Shown piece by piece: positions 35,530-43,589 of a stretch of 64,000 nt of DNA. Made by a program: the position numbers and the translations under genes. Origin of the DNA: Amycolatopsis coloradensis (GTDB lineage: Bacteria; Actinomycetota; Actinomycetes; Mycobacteriales; Pseudonocardiaceae); contig NZ_MQUQ01000011.1 of the NCBI RefSeq assembly GCF_001953865.1, forward strand, positions 114,314-178,313. The letters are read 5' to 3'. The notes under the pieces are model-generated. The model saw nothing but the letters and a program-made list of their open reading frames with translations, did no database searches and was not told the origin of the DNA. Positions within the stretch are counted from its first letter, which is position 1. Every line of letters starts with the position of its first letter.

Positions 35530-36795
35530 ATGACTGTCTTCTCTCCAGTTTCAGGCGCGCGCCTGGCGGTGCTCGGTGCAAGTCCGATGCGTGAGGCCGC
35601 TTTGGCCGAGTGGCGGGCGATGGGGGTGCGGGTGCTTCTGTTCGACGGGCATTCCCCGGCCCGCTATGACCTGCTCGCCGACGTCTTTCACCCGGTGGAC
35701 GCGCGGGACGGCAGTGCCGACGCCGATCGCATCGTGGAGCTGGTCCGCGGCTGCGACGGCGTGACGACCTTGTCGGACGCGTCGCAGGCCACCGCTGCCC
35801 AGGTGGCCGAGCGGCTCGGTCTTCCCGGCGTGGGAACGGAACGAGCCGAAGTCGCGCGATCCAAATGGCGGCAGCGAGAGTTGTTGTCCCAGGCTGGGAT
35901 CACGGTGCCGTGCTGGCGGCGGGTGACCGGCCCGGACGACATCGGCGAGTTCTACGGCGAGACCCCCGGACGCGCGGTCCTCAAACCGGTGGACTCGGCG
36001 GGCAGCGCGGGAGTGCTCGAGGTTGACAGCGAAGCCGAGGCGCGAAGGCAATGGCCCGTGGTGCGGTCGCTCTCGCCGTCACGCACGGCGGTCATCGAGG
36101 AATTCCTGCCGGGACGTGAGGTGTGCGTCGACGCGGTGATCATCGCCGGGCGACCGGTGTTCGTGTCTGTTGTGGACTGTGAGTACGGGGGCGGACGGGG
36201 ATTCATCGCCACGTCGGCGATGTACGCGAGTCGTTCACGTGATCACGACGCGGCCGAGGCGCGGCTGGCCGCGATCGCGGCCGCGCTGAAGCTGGCGGAC
36301 GGTCTCGTCCACGCGGAGTTCAAGATCGACGGCGACCGGTGGACGCCGCTGGAATTCGCGTTGCGGCCCGGTGGGGCGCTCGTGCCCGAGCTCACCCGCC
36401 GGGTGAGTGGGATCGACCTCTACCGTGCCCAGGCGCTGATCGCGCTGGGAGCGGCGGCCGAGTTGCCGCGAGCCGCCGAGGCGCCGGCGTGCGCTCCGCA
36501 CGCGCAGGTCCGCTTCCTCGTCGGCACCGGGCTGGTCCGTCGCTTCGTGCCGCCCGCGACGGTCGTGTCCGGACTCCCCGATGTCCGGCTGGTCAGCCAG
36601 TTCGTCGGCCCGGGGGCGAGGGTACGCACGCCGGTCAGCGAGGAGGGCCGTGCTGGATGTGTCGCCGGTTGGGGCGACGACCCGCGAGCCCTCGACGAGC
36701 AGTTGCGCGTCGCGGTCGACCGGCTGGGAACCGCGATGGGGCTGGCCGTGGAGGTACCGCCCGCGCCGGCCGTGGCTGATGTAGCCGCCCTGTAG
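35530..36795 (+). CDS. ATP-grasp carboxylate-amine ligase
   Basis: ATP-grasp enzymes form amide bonds through an acyl-phosphate. The 421-aa protein has the preATP-grasp Rossmann part (LAVLGASPMREAALAEW), the ATP-binding strand GRAVLKPVDSAGSAGVLEV, VIEEFLPGREVCVDAVI and the Mg-binding end LVHAEFKIDGDRWTPLEFALRPGGAL, as in biotin-carboxylase-like peptide ligases. First gene of a four-gene operon with an Fe/2OG hydroxylase, a VOC protein and a tyrosine-hydroxylase-like enzyme. GTG 35524 is an alternative start. It may couple amino acid building blocks, or load an amino acid on a carrier protein as BtrJ does in butirosin biosynthesis; both are inference. Confidence 0.85.
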   Translation: MTVFSPVSGARLAVLGASPMREAALAEWRAMGVRVLLFDGHSPARYDLLADVFHPVDARDGSADADRIVELVRGCDGVTTLSDASQATAAQVAERLGLPGVGTERAEVARSKWRQRELLSQAGITVPCWRRVTGPDDIGEFYGETPGRAVLKPVDSAGSAGVLEVDSEAEARRQWPVVRSLSPSRTAVIEEFLPGREVCVDAVIIAGRPVFVSVVDCEYGGGRGFIATSAMYASRSRDHDAAEARLAAIAAALKLADGLVHAEFKIDGDRWTPLEFALRPGGALVPELTRRVSGIDLYRAQALIALGAAAELPRAAEAPACAPHAQVRFLVGTGLVRRFVPPATVVSGLPDVRLVSQFVGPGARVRTPVSEEGRAGCVAGWGDDPRALDEQLRVAVDRLGTAMGLAVEVPPAPAVADVAAL

Positions 36796-36849
36796 TCCAC
36801 CTCGCCAGAGTGAATGATGACCTATCCGTCCTGACCAGAGGACCTCGAC

Positions 36850-37704
36850 GTGCAGACACAAACCTTGGGGAACATCGACATCGACCGGCAGCGCGTGGAT
36901 CACGACCTGGCGACGACCGACGGCTTCAACTTCGCCGAACAGTACGGGGAGTTCCAGAGCGGCTTGCCGTGGAAGAGTTGCATGCTGTGGTCGGTCGGCG
37001 GGGAGGTCGGCGACGGTGTCATCGCGCACTACGACCGCACGCTTCCCTGTGTGCCCACCGAATACGGCACTCAGCTCGATTACCTCAACGAACTGATCAC
37101 TCGCTCGTTCAACACCGAACACATGCTTTTCGCACGTTTGGTGCTCATGACCGACAACGTGCTGATCCCGCATCGCGACTTCGTGGAGTTCGTCGAGGAC
37201 CCCATCGAGGCCAGGGCCGCGCACCGATTCCACATCCCGCTCGCCACCGACGAGACGTGCCTGTTCATGGACGACCGCACGATCTACCGGATGCCCGTCG
37301 GGCAGGTGTGGTCGCTCGACGTGACCCATCTGCACAGCGCGGCCGTGCTGTCCGACACCCGTCGCTATCACCTGATCCTCGACTTCGCTGACGCTCCCAG
37401 CCAGGACGACCTGTTCGCTTTCCCCGCGAGTCCCAGCGGCGGTATCCCGGCCGAGAACATCGTGGAGCGCCCGGAAATCACCGAGGACGAGCGTGAGGCG
37501 CTGCACAACCTTTCCGGGGTTCTCTCGATGGACACCCTCTCGCAGGTGGCGGGCATCGTGGTGCGCACGGAGTACCGGAAGGACGGTGGTGAGGACTTCT
37601 CCTGGCGCACGATCACCGAGATCGCCCGCCGCGGCGGTGACACCGAGGTCATCGACCATCTCGCCAAGCTGCGGGAGCACTGCACCCTGCGCCGGGGCGA
37701 GTGA
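36850..37704 (+). CDS. Fe(II)/2-oxoglutarate amino-acid hydroxylase, proline-hydroxylase-like
   Basis: The 284-aa protein is of the Asp/Asn beta-hydroxylase-like family that includes free L-proline hydroxylases. The metal triad is visible as IPHRDF (H108, D110) and the distal His in DVTHLHSAA (H160 or H162); R171/R172 in TRRYHLILDF should bind 2-oxoglutarate. Before the first His comes the typical FARLVLMTDN strand. Length is close to that of type-II proline 3/4-hydroxylases. Start GTG 36850. It lies between the ATP-grasp gene and the VOC gene in a cluster predicted to make a substituted proline, so a proline-like substrate is attractive, but other amino acids are equally possible. Confidence 0.8.
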   Translation: MQTQTLGNIDIDRQRVDHDLATTDGFNFAEQYGEFQSGLPWKSCMLWSVGGEVGDGVIAHYDRTLPCVPTEYGTQLDYLNELITRSFNTEHMLFARLVLMTDNVLIPHRDFVEFVEDPIEARAAHRFHIPLATDETCLFMDDRTIYRMPVGQVWSLDVTHLHSAAVLSDTRRYHLILDFADAPSQDDLFAFPASPSGGIPAENIVERPEITEDEREALHNLSGVLSMDTLSQVAGIVVRTEYRKDGGEDFSWRTITEIARRGGDTEVIDHLAKLREHCTLRRGE

Positions 37705-37710
37705 AGCGCC

Positions 37711-38181
37711 TTGAGTACCGCGACGACTACTGTCACCGGTATCCATCACGTCGGAGTGCAGACCGCGGACGTGGCCAACGCCCTCGCCTGGTATCGCGCG
37801 TTCCTCGGCGCCGAACCCGCCTGGTCACTGGACACTTTCTCCGAACTCACCCACTCCCGGCTGCCCGGGATCACCCAGCTGGTCGAGATCGGCGTCGGAA
37901 CGCTGCGCCTGCACCTGTTCCACCGTCCCGGCCGTCCGCCGATCCCGCCGACCGAGAGCCTGGTGCAGTTCCAGCACGTGTGCCTGGCGGTGTCCACGCC
38001 AGGAGACCTCGACGTGCTGCGTGAGCGCTGGGAACGGCTCTACGACTCGGGCGAGTTCACCTTCGCCCTGACCGAGCGGAGCACGCCCATCGTGGTCGAC
38101 GACGAGGGCGTGCACAGTTTCTACGCCTACGACGTCAATGGTCTGGAGCTGGAGTTCACCTGCGTACCGGGAGGCTCGTGA
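37711..38181 (+). CDS. VOC-family protein, candidate L-DOPA 2,3-dioxygenase (LmbB1-like)
   Basis: A 156-aa vicinal-oxygen-chelate protein with the paired beta-alpha-beta-beta-beta modules: GIHHVGVQTADVANALAWYR at the start, VQFQHVCLAVSTPGDL in the middle and VNGLELEFTC at the end. The His-His-Glu metal set is present (HHVGV, QHVCL, LELEF). Single-domain VOC enzymes of this size cleave L-DOPA in 4-alkylproline pathways (LmbB1, HrmF, SibV, TomH). The following gene resembles the matching tyrosine hydroxylase, and its ATG overlaps this stop (TGATG). The assignment depends on that context; alone it would be just a VOC protein. Start TTG 37711, six bases after the previous stop. Confidence 0.65.
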   Translation: MSTATTTVTGIHHVGVQTADVANALAWYRAFLGAEPAWSLDTFSELTHSRLPGITQLVEIGVGTLRLHLFHRPGRPPIPPTESLVQFQHVCLAVSTPGDLDVLRERWERLYDSGEFTFALTERSTPIVVDDEGVHSFYAYDVNGLELEFTCVPGGS

Positions 38182-39158
38182 TGACCGCGCCCGCGCCGTT
38201 CGCCGAGTTGCCTGCCGCGCCGGCGTGGGACTACGGCGGCCTGAGCTACGGCCTGGAGCCGCTGACCTTGCCCGTGGCCGGGTTGCCGCTGCCCCGGCAT
38301 TCGGCCGGGCAGCTCGGCCGAGCCGCACCCCGGGTGCCGAGCGCGTGGCCGTCGGCGATCAGCCGCCGCATCCGCGCCATCAATTCCGGCGGCGTCGCCA
38401 CGGAACACCTGGCCAGGTCCGAAGATCCGGCCGAGCTGTTCGGGTTCCGGTGGATCACCGGCCATCAGGTCAGCTTCGTGCTCTGGGTGCTGATGGCGCA
38501 GGCCCTCGACGACCACGCCGGAGGCCGGATCGCGCCCGAGGAGCTCGCCGAGACACTTCCGCTCTACGTGCGGGGGTACTGCGCGATGCTGCTCTACTCG
38601 GGGTCTTGTCCGACCGCGGTCTACGAGGAGGTGATCCGGCCCAGCATGCGCCGTCAGCACCCGGGCTTCAGCGGTAGCTGGGCACCGGACTTCCGCCCGG
38701 TACGGCAGGTCTTCCGCGGGCGCGACGGGTTGCCGGACCTGCTGCCCGACGGGCGGCCGCTCGCGGAGGCGCTCGAACTTCATCGGCATGTGCACGAGAG
38801 CGTCGCCGCCCGGCTGGTACCCGGCGGGGTGTCGTTGCTGCGCCAGTCGCCCACCCGCCACCGCAACACTCGGTTGCTGAACCTGATCTACGACAACTAC
38901 TTCTTCACCCTGCGTGCCCCGGTGTCCTGGCCGGAGGTACTGACTCAGTTGTCCCGGCGGCTCGTGGCGATCGCACAAGATCTCACAGTCAACGGCATCG
39001 ACGGAGGCTTTCCGCACGAGGAAGCGCCGGGTCCGTGGCAGGACGCGGTCGCGGGGTGCCAGGCACGCCTGGAAGAAACTCTCGCGCAGATCGCGATCCA
39101 CGCACCCGCGCAGATCCAGGCTCGCCTCCAGGCCACCCCGGCCGAGCGGACAGCCTGA
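38181..39158 (+). CDS. L-tyrosine 3-hydroxylase-like heme enzyme (LmbB2/HrmE-like)
   Basis: The 325-aa protein has the all-helical pattern I associate with L-tyrosine 3-hydroxylases of the lincomycin/PBD/hormaomycin type: LFGFRWITGHQVSFVLWVLM, YCAMLLYSGSCPTAVYEEVI, GFSGSWAPDFRPVR and ELHRHVHESVAARLVPGG. These enzymes are peroxide-dependent His-ligated heme proteins that turn tyrosine into L-DOPA. The conserved His in ITGHQ and in HRHVHES are candidates for heme or substrate contacts. The gene overlaps the VOC gene, as expected for consecutive steps Tyr to DOPA to ring-opened product. Assignment is from remembered family features and context; it is not proven by a fixed motif. Confidence 0.6.
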   Translation: MTAPAPFAELPAAPAWDYGGLSYGLEPLTLPVAGLPLPRHSAGQLGRAAPRVPSAWPSAISRRIRAINSGGVATEHLARSEDPAELFGFRWITGHQVSFVLWVLMAQALDDHAGGRIAPEELAETLPLYVRGYCAMLLYSGSCPTAVYEEVIRPSMRRQHPGFSGSWAPDFRPVRQVFRGRDGLPDLLPDGRPLAEALELHRHVHESVAARLVPGGVSLLRQSPTRHRNTRLLNLIYDNYFFTLRAPVSWPEVLTQLSRRLVAIAQDLTVNGIDGGFPHEEAPGPWQDAVAGCQARLEETLAQIAIHAPAQIQARLQATPAERTA

Positions 39159-39162
39159 CGTG

Positions 39163-39555
39163 TTACCCGGTCGTCAGCACGGCGTCGGCCTCGATCTCCA
39201 CCAACAGGCGAGGGTCGAACAACGCGGAGATACCGACAATGGTCGTCGTGGGCAGGATTTCGGCGAAGCGCGCCGAATGCGCCTCACCGACGCGGCGCCA
39301 TTGATCGATGTCAGTGACGAACACACGGGTGCGCACCACCGTGTTGAGCCCGGCTCCGAAATGTGCCAACGCTTCTTCGATACGGCGCAGGCATTCCGCC
39401 GATTGCGCCACTATGTCGGCCTCTCCGACGGGGCCGTCCGGACCCATCGCGGTGGTACCGCTGACGAAAATGAAGTCGCCCGCCCTTACGGCACGCGAAT
39501 ATCCGAAGACCTGCTCGGTCTTCGTCCCGCTGGAGAGGATGGTCCGTGATCCCAT
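39163..39555 (-). CDS. RidA-family (YjgF/YER057c) protein
   Basis: RidA proteins hydrolyse reactive enamines or imines formed by PLP enzymes. The 130-aa protein shows the family layout: YSRAVRAGDFIFVSGTTAMG, the AECLRRIEEALAHFGAGLNT helix, VRTRVFVTDI and the C-terminal LFDPRLLVEIEADAVL, in which the conserved Arg that binds the carboxylate is expected (DPRLLVEIEA). It is convergent with the tyrosine-hydroxylase-like gene and divergent from the gamma-GT-like gene. In this cluster it may process enamine intermediates from the alkylproline route or protect from them. Confidence 0.88.
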   Translation of the reverse strand: MGSRTILSSGTKTEQVFGYSRAVRAGDFIFVSGTTAMGPDGPVGEADIVAQSAECLRRIEEALAHFGAGLNTVVRTRVFVTDIDQWRRVGEAHSARFAEILPTTTIVGISALFDPRLLVEIEADAVLTTG

Positions 39556-39634
39556 CAGCCACCGCCTTCGATCGGGGTCGATCAAGGTTCGCACAGTCAG
39601 ATCGGTCTCGCAGCGCCGCGGCGGTGACACCGTG

Positions 39635-41434
39635 ATGCCGGGGCGCCCGGAGCTGATCGGCGGCTTCGGTGCGGTGTCCTCGACGCACTGGCTGGCCACC
39701 GCCGCCGGGATGGCCGCTCTCGAACGGGGCGGCAACGCCTTCGACGCCGCCGTCACCGCCGGGTTCGTACTCCAAGTGGTCGAACCTCATTCCAACGGTT
39801 TCGGCGGGGACGTCTCGATCGTCCTGCACGAGGCACGACCCGGCCGCACGGCGGTTGTGTGCGGACAGGGGCCGATGCCGCGGAGCGCCACCACCGCGGC
39901 GTTCGCCGGGCTCGGACTGAACCAGATCCCCGGCTCGGGGCTGCTGGCCGCCTGCGTTCCCGGCGCGTTCGGCGGCTGGCTACGGCTTTTGGCCGAGCAC
40001 GGCACGATCAGCGCTGCCGACGCGCTGGCCCCGGCGATCGGCTACGCCGAGACCGGTTTCCCGCTGCCCGCCGACTCGCAGAAGGCCATCGCCGCCCTGG
40101 TGCCGCTCTTCGCCGAGCACTGGCCCGGATCCGGCCGCGCGTTCCTGCACCACGGCGCGGCGCCCGGAGTGGGCGCGCGGATGCGAAATCCCGAGCTCGC
40201 GGCAACGCTACGCAGGCTCGTCGACGAAGGCGAACACGCCCGAGGCCACCGCGAGACCAAGATCGAAGCGACGATCGACGCGTTCTACCGGGGATTCGTC
40301 GCCGAGGCGATGGACGACTACCTGGGCCGCACCGCGGTTTTGGACTCCACCGGTCGCCGGCACCGGGCTTTCCTCGGCGGTGACGACCTGGACCGCTGGC
40401 ACCCGACGGTCGAGGATCCGGTGAGCCTGCGCTACCGCGACCTCACCGTGCACAAACCCGGTCCCTGGTCGCAAGGACCCGTGTTCCTGCAGCAACTCGC
40501 GCTGCTCGAAGACCTCGACTTGGCGGCCATGGATCCCGGTTCCGGGCGCTACCTGCACACGATCGTCGAATCGGCCAAACTGGCGATGGCCGACCGTGAA
40601 GCCTGGTACGGCGATCCCGACTTCGTCCCGGACCGCCTCGGCGCCCTGCTCGACCCCGCCCAGATCGCCCGCAGGCGCGCGCTGATCGGCGAACACGCCG
40701 TGCCGGATCCGGCCCCCAGCACGATCGGCGGGGTGTCGGGCTGGGTGCCCGACGTGCCGGCGGACGAGCCGCCTTCCTTCGAGTCCGACTGGATGGGCCA
40801 GTTGCAGAGCGGGATGCCCACGATCGTCCTGCGCGCCATGGTGAAATCCGGCGACACCTGCTCGGTCGCCGTGGCCGACCGCCACGGCAACCTGGCAGCG
40901 GGCGTCCCCAGCGGCGGCTGGCTCAAGAGTTCACCGGTCATCCCCGGACTGGGCTTCCCGCTCGGCACCCGCGGCCAGACCCTGTGGCTGGTGGACGGCC
41001 ACCCCAACTCGCTGATGCCCGGAAAACGACCCCGCACCACGCTGAGCCCCACCATCGCCTTGCGTGACGGAAAACCGTACCTGGCCTTCGGCACCCCGGG
41101 CGGCGACCGCCAAGACGTGTGGACACTCGAATCCTTCCTCGCCGTCACCGAGTTCGGCGCCGATCTCCAGTCCGCGACCGAGACGACCATGTTCCACAGC
41201 GATCACTTCCCGCCGTCCTTCACTCCACGCCGCTGCCGTCCTGGAACCGTTGTCCTGGAAGACAACTGCGGCCCCGAGGCGGTCGCGGACCTGCGTGCCA
41301 GGGGCCACGACGTCGAACTGGTCGCGCCGTACTCGATGGGATCGAAGGTCTGCATGGTGGGTGTCGGCGAGGACGGCTTCCTGCGCGCGGGCGCGGGCCC
41401 CCGGGGCAAACAGGCCTACGCCATCTGCCGGTGA
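39635..41434 (+). CDS. Gamma-glutamyltranspeptidase-family enzyme, candidate LmbA-like C-C hydrolase
   Basis: The 599-aa Ntn-hydrolase has the gamma-GT opening (STHWLATAAGMAALERGGNA, FDAAVTAGFVLQVVEPHSNG, FGGD) and the processing site KSGDTCSVAVADRHGN with Thr408 as the likely nucleophile after autocleavage. No signal peptide is present, unlike secreted glutathione-degrading gamma-GTs. Cytoplasmic homologues in 4-alkylproline clusters (LmbA, HrmG, TomL, SibY) hydrolyse a C-C bond to remove an oxalyl unit from the DOPA-derived intermediate. The neighbouring LmbB1-, LmbB2- and LmbY-like genes favour that role. ATG 39635 is preceded by an adjacent GTG. Confidence 0.8.
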   Translation: MPGRPELIGGFGAVSSTHWLATAAGMAALERGGNAFDAAVTAGFVLQVVEPHSNGFGGDVSIVLHEARPGRTAVVCGQGPMPRSATTAAFAGLGLNQIPGSGLLAACVPGAFGGWLRLLAEHGTISAADALAPAIGYAETGFPLPADSQKAIAALVPLFAEHWPGSGRAFLHHGAAPGVGARMRNPELAATLRRLVDEGEHARGHRETKIEATIDAFYRGFVAEAMDDYLGRTAVLDSTGRRHRAFLGGDDLDRWHPTVEDPVSLRYRDLTVHKPGPWSQGPVFLQQLALLEDLDLAAMDPGSGRYLHTIVESAKLAMADREAWYGDPDFVPDRLGALLDPAQIARRRALIGEHAVPDPAPSTIGGVSGWVPDVPADEPPSFESDWMGQLQSGMPTIVLRAMVKSGDTCSVAVADRHGNLAAGVPSGGWLKSSPVIPGLGFPLGTRGQTLWLVDGHPNSLMPGKRPRTTLSPTIALRDGKPYLAFGTPGGDRQDVWTLESFLAVTEFGADLQSATETTMFHSDHFPPSFTPRRCRPGTVVLEDNCGPEAVADLRARGHDVELVAPYSMGSKVCMVGVGEDGFLRAGAGPRGKQAYAICR

Positions 41435-41447
41435 AACCCGAAACCCC

Positions 41448-42338
41448 TCACAGCGAGTGGATTTTTTCCAGCGCGTACTGTGAGATGTCGGAAAGCACCT
41501 TCACGTCGCCCGCGTACACACCGGACTCTCGCGGCCAGTGCACGATCAGGTGGGTGATTCCCGCCGACGCGTATCCGATCGCGAGATCCAGGCATGCTTG
41601 CCAGGACACCAGGGGATCACCGGTACCCGGGGTCGTCACGAAAATCCGCTCGCCGACGTCGCGGCCGGCACGTGCGCAGGCCGATTCCAGGGCCTTCACC
41701 TGTGCGGGCACGACTTCCGTCACGCACTCGTGAGGGGACACGCCGCCGGGCGCGGCAGGGCCAAGGGTGACCCACGACTGCCCGTACCGCGCCGCCAGGT
41801 CCATGCCGCGCCTACCCGTCGCCGCGATGGCGAAGGGCAGGCGCGGCCGCTGCACACAGCCAGGGATCATCCGCGCACCCTCGGCCCGGTAGTGCTCGCC
41901 GTGGTACGTGGTGACCGGTTCGCGCAGCAGCTGATCCGTCAGTTCGACGAATTCGGCGAACCGGTCGGCACGCTCGCCCGGGGCCGGCACTTCCGGCCGC
42001 AGCACGGCGTCGTCCCCCGCGGTGGGGGAGCCCGCGCCGAGACCGAGGGTGAACCGGCCGCCGGACATCTCGTCCAGGGTCAGCGCGTCCTTGGCCAGCG
42101 GAACCGGATGGCGGAAGTTCGGCGAGCCGACCAGCAGGCCCAGTCGCACTCGTTCGGTCGCGACCGCGGCGCCGCTGAGCACCGGAACGGCGCCGTACCA
42201 AGGGTTCTCGCTCAGTGAACGCCACCAGAGGTGGTCGTAGGTCCACGCCGAGTCGAAGCCGAGATCCTCGACAGCACGCCACTGCGCCACCTGGTCGGAC
42301 CAGCGGCGCTCGGGCAGGATCAGCACCCCGATCCGCAC
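41448..42338 (-). CDS. LLM-class F420-dependent oxidoreductase, candidate LmbY-like reductase
   Basis: The 296-aa protein is a luciferase-like TIM barrel: GFDSAWTYDHLWW, VRLGLLVGSPNFRHPVPLAK, LDEMSGGRFTLGLGAG, PFAIAATGRRGMDLAARYGQ. These are the conserved LLM segments that bind F420 (or FMN). LmbY, HrmD, TomJ and SibT are F420 reductases of this size that reduce the ring of the alkylproline precursor. GTG 42338 lies two bases after the methyltransferase stop, so the two form one minus-strand operon. A monooxygenase role as for BtrO is the main alternative. Confidence 0.85.
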   Translation of the reverse strand: MRIGVLILPERRWSDQVAQWRAVEDLGFDSAWTYDHLWWRSLSENPWYGAVPVLSGAAVATERVRLGLLVGSPNFRHPVPLAKDALTLDEMSGGRFTLGLGAGSPTAGDDAVLRPEVPAPGERADRFAEFVELTDQLLREPVTTYHGEHYRAEGARMIPGCVQRPRLPFAIAATGRRGMDLAARYGQSWVTLGPAAPGGVSPHECVTEVVPAQVKALESACARAGRDVGERIFVTTPGTGDPLVSWQACLDLAIGYASAGITHLIVHWPRESGVYAGDVKVLSDISQYALEKIHSL

Positions 42339-42340
42339 GG

Positions 42341-43408
42341 TTACCGGCGCTCCAGCTCGTAGAACCGGGTCCGTGGACCGGCGACGGCGTTCGCGTAGAC
42401 GGTGGTGCAGCGCAACGCGCTGGCCCCGAACACCGGCAACCAGCCGGCGGTGTCGCGTGGGATCCCCTGCGCGGTGAGCACGTGCATCAGGAAGAAGTCG
42501 GAGTCGTTCTCCCGGTCGTCATAGCGCAGCTCGGGTTCGCCGATGAGCACGACGGCGTCGTCGGAAAGCATCGCGGCGAACCGGTCGAGTACGTCCACCA
42601 CGGCCTGGTCGCCGTCGCGGAAGAGCTCGTGCAGCACCCCGACCCCGCACACCACGTCCATCTCGCGGCAGTCCTCGGGCCAGGTGCCGGGGGCGAACGC
42701 GTCACCGACGACGAACCGGATCCGGTCGGCCACTCCGGCCCGTTCGGCCAGCGCCTGGGCATCGGCGATGGCGTCCGGCGAGAGGTCCATGCCGACGCCT
42801 CGCAACTGCGGATGCCGCGTCGCGATCTCGACGAGCAGTGATCCGCCACCGCAGCCGAGGTCGAGCAGGGTGCGAGCCGAACGCGACCGCAGCGCGTGCA
42901 GCACCGTCGGGGTGTAGGAGGCGGTGGAGACCGTGCCGGAATGCTTGCCGAGCTGCGCGCCCGCCCGCGTGACGTCGACGCCGTAAGTGGCCGCGCCGGT
43001 GAGCAGGTCGGTCATCCGGCCGGTCACCGGGCCGTACGCCTCCAGATAGAAACCCAAGCGGGCCAAGGCCACCCCGGAAGTGAGCAGCGCGCCGCGATGG
43101 CTCAGCGCGTGCTCACCGGCGTGCTCGGTGAGCACCCCGCGCACCTCCAGGTAGCGCAGCAGACCGCGGCCGACGCGTTCGTCCATTCCGGCCAGCAGCT
43201 CGTCCGTACGGACGCTTTTCTTGCTCCGCAACCGGTCCAGCAGGCCTGAGTTGGCGAGCGCCAGCAGTGCGTGACACAGGTTCAGCGAGGAGAGCAGATC
43301 CGGCATCCCGGACAGGTGGTAGTCCTGCCACGCGGTGACCCGGTCGTCGTCCCAGAGGTCGACGACCGGCACGGCCTCCTCGACGGGGACATCGCTGGTG
43401 ACGGACAT
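42341..43408 (-). CDS. SAM-dependent methyltransferase, candidate LmbW-like C-methyltransferase
   Basis: The 355-aa enzyme has an N-terminal dimerisation/winged-helix region (LCHALLALANSGLLDRLRSK) and a class I fold: LLDLGCGGGSLLVEIA (motif I), GVGMDLSPDAIADA (acidic ribose residue), VVCGVGVLHELFRDGD (motif II). GAAGGAG precedes the ATG. It shares an operon with the F420-type reductase and has a predicted SARP promoter. In 4-alkylproline pathways the methyltransferase (LmbW, HrmC) extends the side chain of the ring-opened intermediate; O- or N-methylation elsewhere in the product is also possible. Confidence 0.82.
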   Translation of the reverse strand: MSVTSDVPVEEAVPVVDLWDDDRVTAWQDYHLSGMPDLLSSLNLCHALLALANSGLLDRLRSKKSVRTDELLAGMDERVGRGLLRYLEVRGVLTEHAGEHALSHRGALLTSGVALARLGFYLEAYGPVTGRMTDLLTGAATYGVDVTRAGAQLGKHSGTVSTASYTPTVLHALRSRSARTLLDLGCGGGSLLVEIATRHPQLRGVGMDLSPDAIADAQALAERAGVADRIRFVVGDAFAPGTWPEDCREMDVVCGVGVLHELFRDGDQAVVDVLDRFAAMLSDDAVVLIGEPELRYDDRENDSDFFLMHVLTAQGIPRDTAGWLPVFGASALRCTTVYANAVAGPRTRFYELERR

Positions 43409-43462
43409 CAGGCGGCTCCTTCGTGCGGTTCCCGGTACCGGGCGGGTGCGCCGGTCGTCCAG

Positions 43463-43494
43463 ACCCTGCCCGCCCGGGCTACAGGCCTGCTACA
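43463..43494 (-). promoter_or_regulatory. SARP-type direct-repeat promoter 2 (methyltransferase operon)
   Basis: Reading the minus strand: TGTAGCA (43494-43488), GGCC, TGTAGCC (43483-43477), 8 bp, then CAGGGT (43468-43463) as NANNNT -10. The transcript would start about 47 bases before the methyltransferase ATG. Confidence 0.6.
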
Positions 43495-43505
43495 CCGCCG
43501 GTCGC

Positions 43506-43537
43506 CGTATCCGCTGTGTATGCGCCGAGGGGAGTGT
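43506..43537 (+). promoter_or_regulatory. SARP-type direct-repeat promoter 3 (central operon)
   Basis: CGTATCC (43506-43512), GCTG, TGTATGC (43517-43523), 8 bp, then GAGTGT (43532-43537) as NANNNT -10. It faces the seven-gene operon that starts at 43590 and is back-to-back with site 2. Confidence 0.6.
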
Positions 43538-43589
43538 TGGCGGCGAAGCGATCACGACTGGCGATTTCCGAGACGGAGCGAGGAGACCG

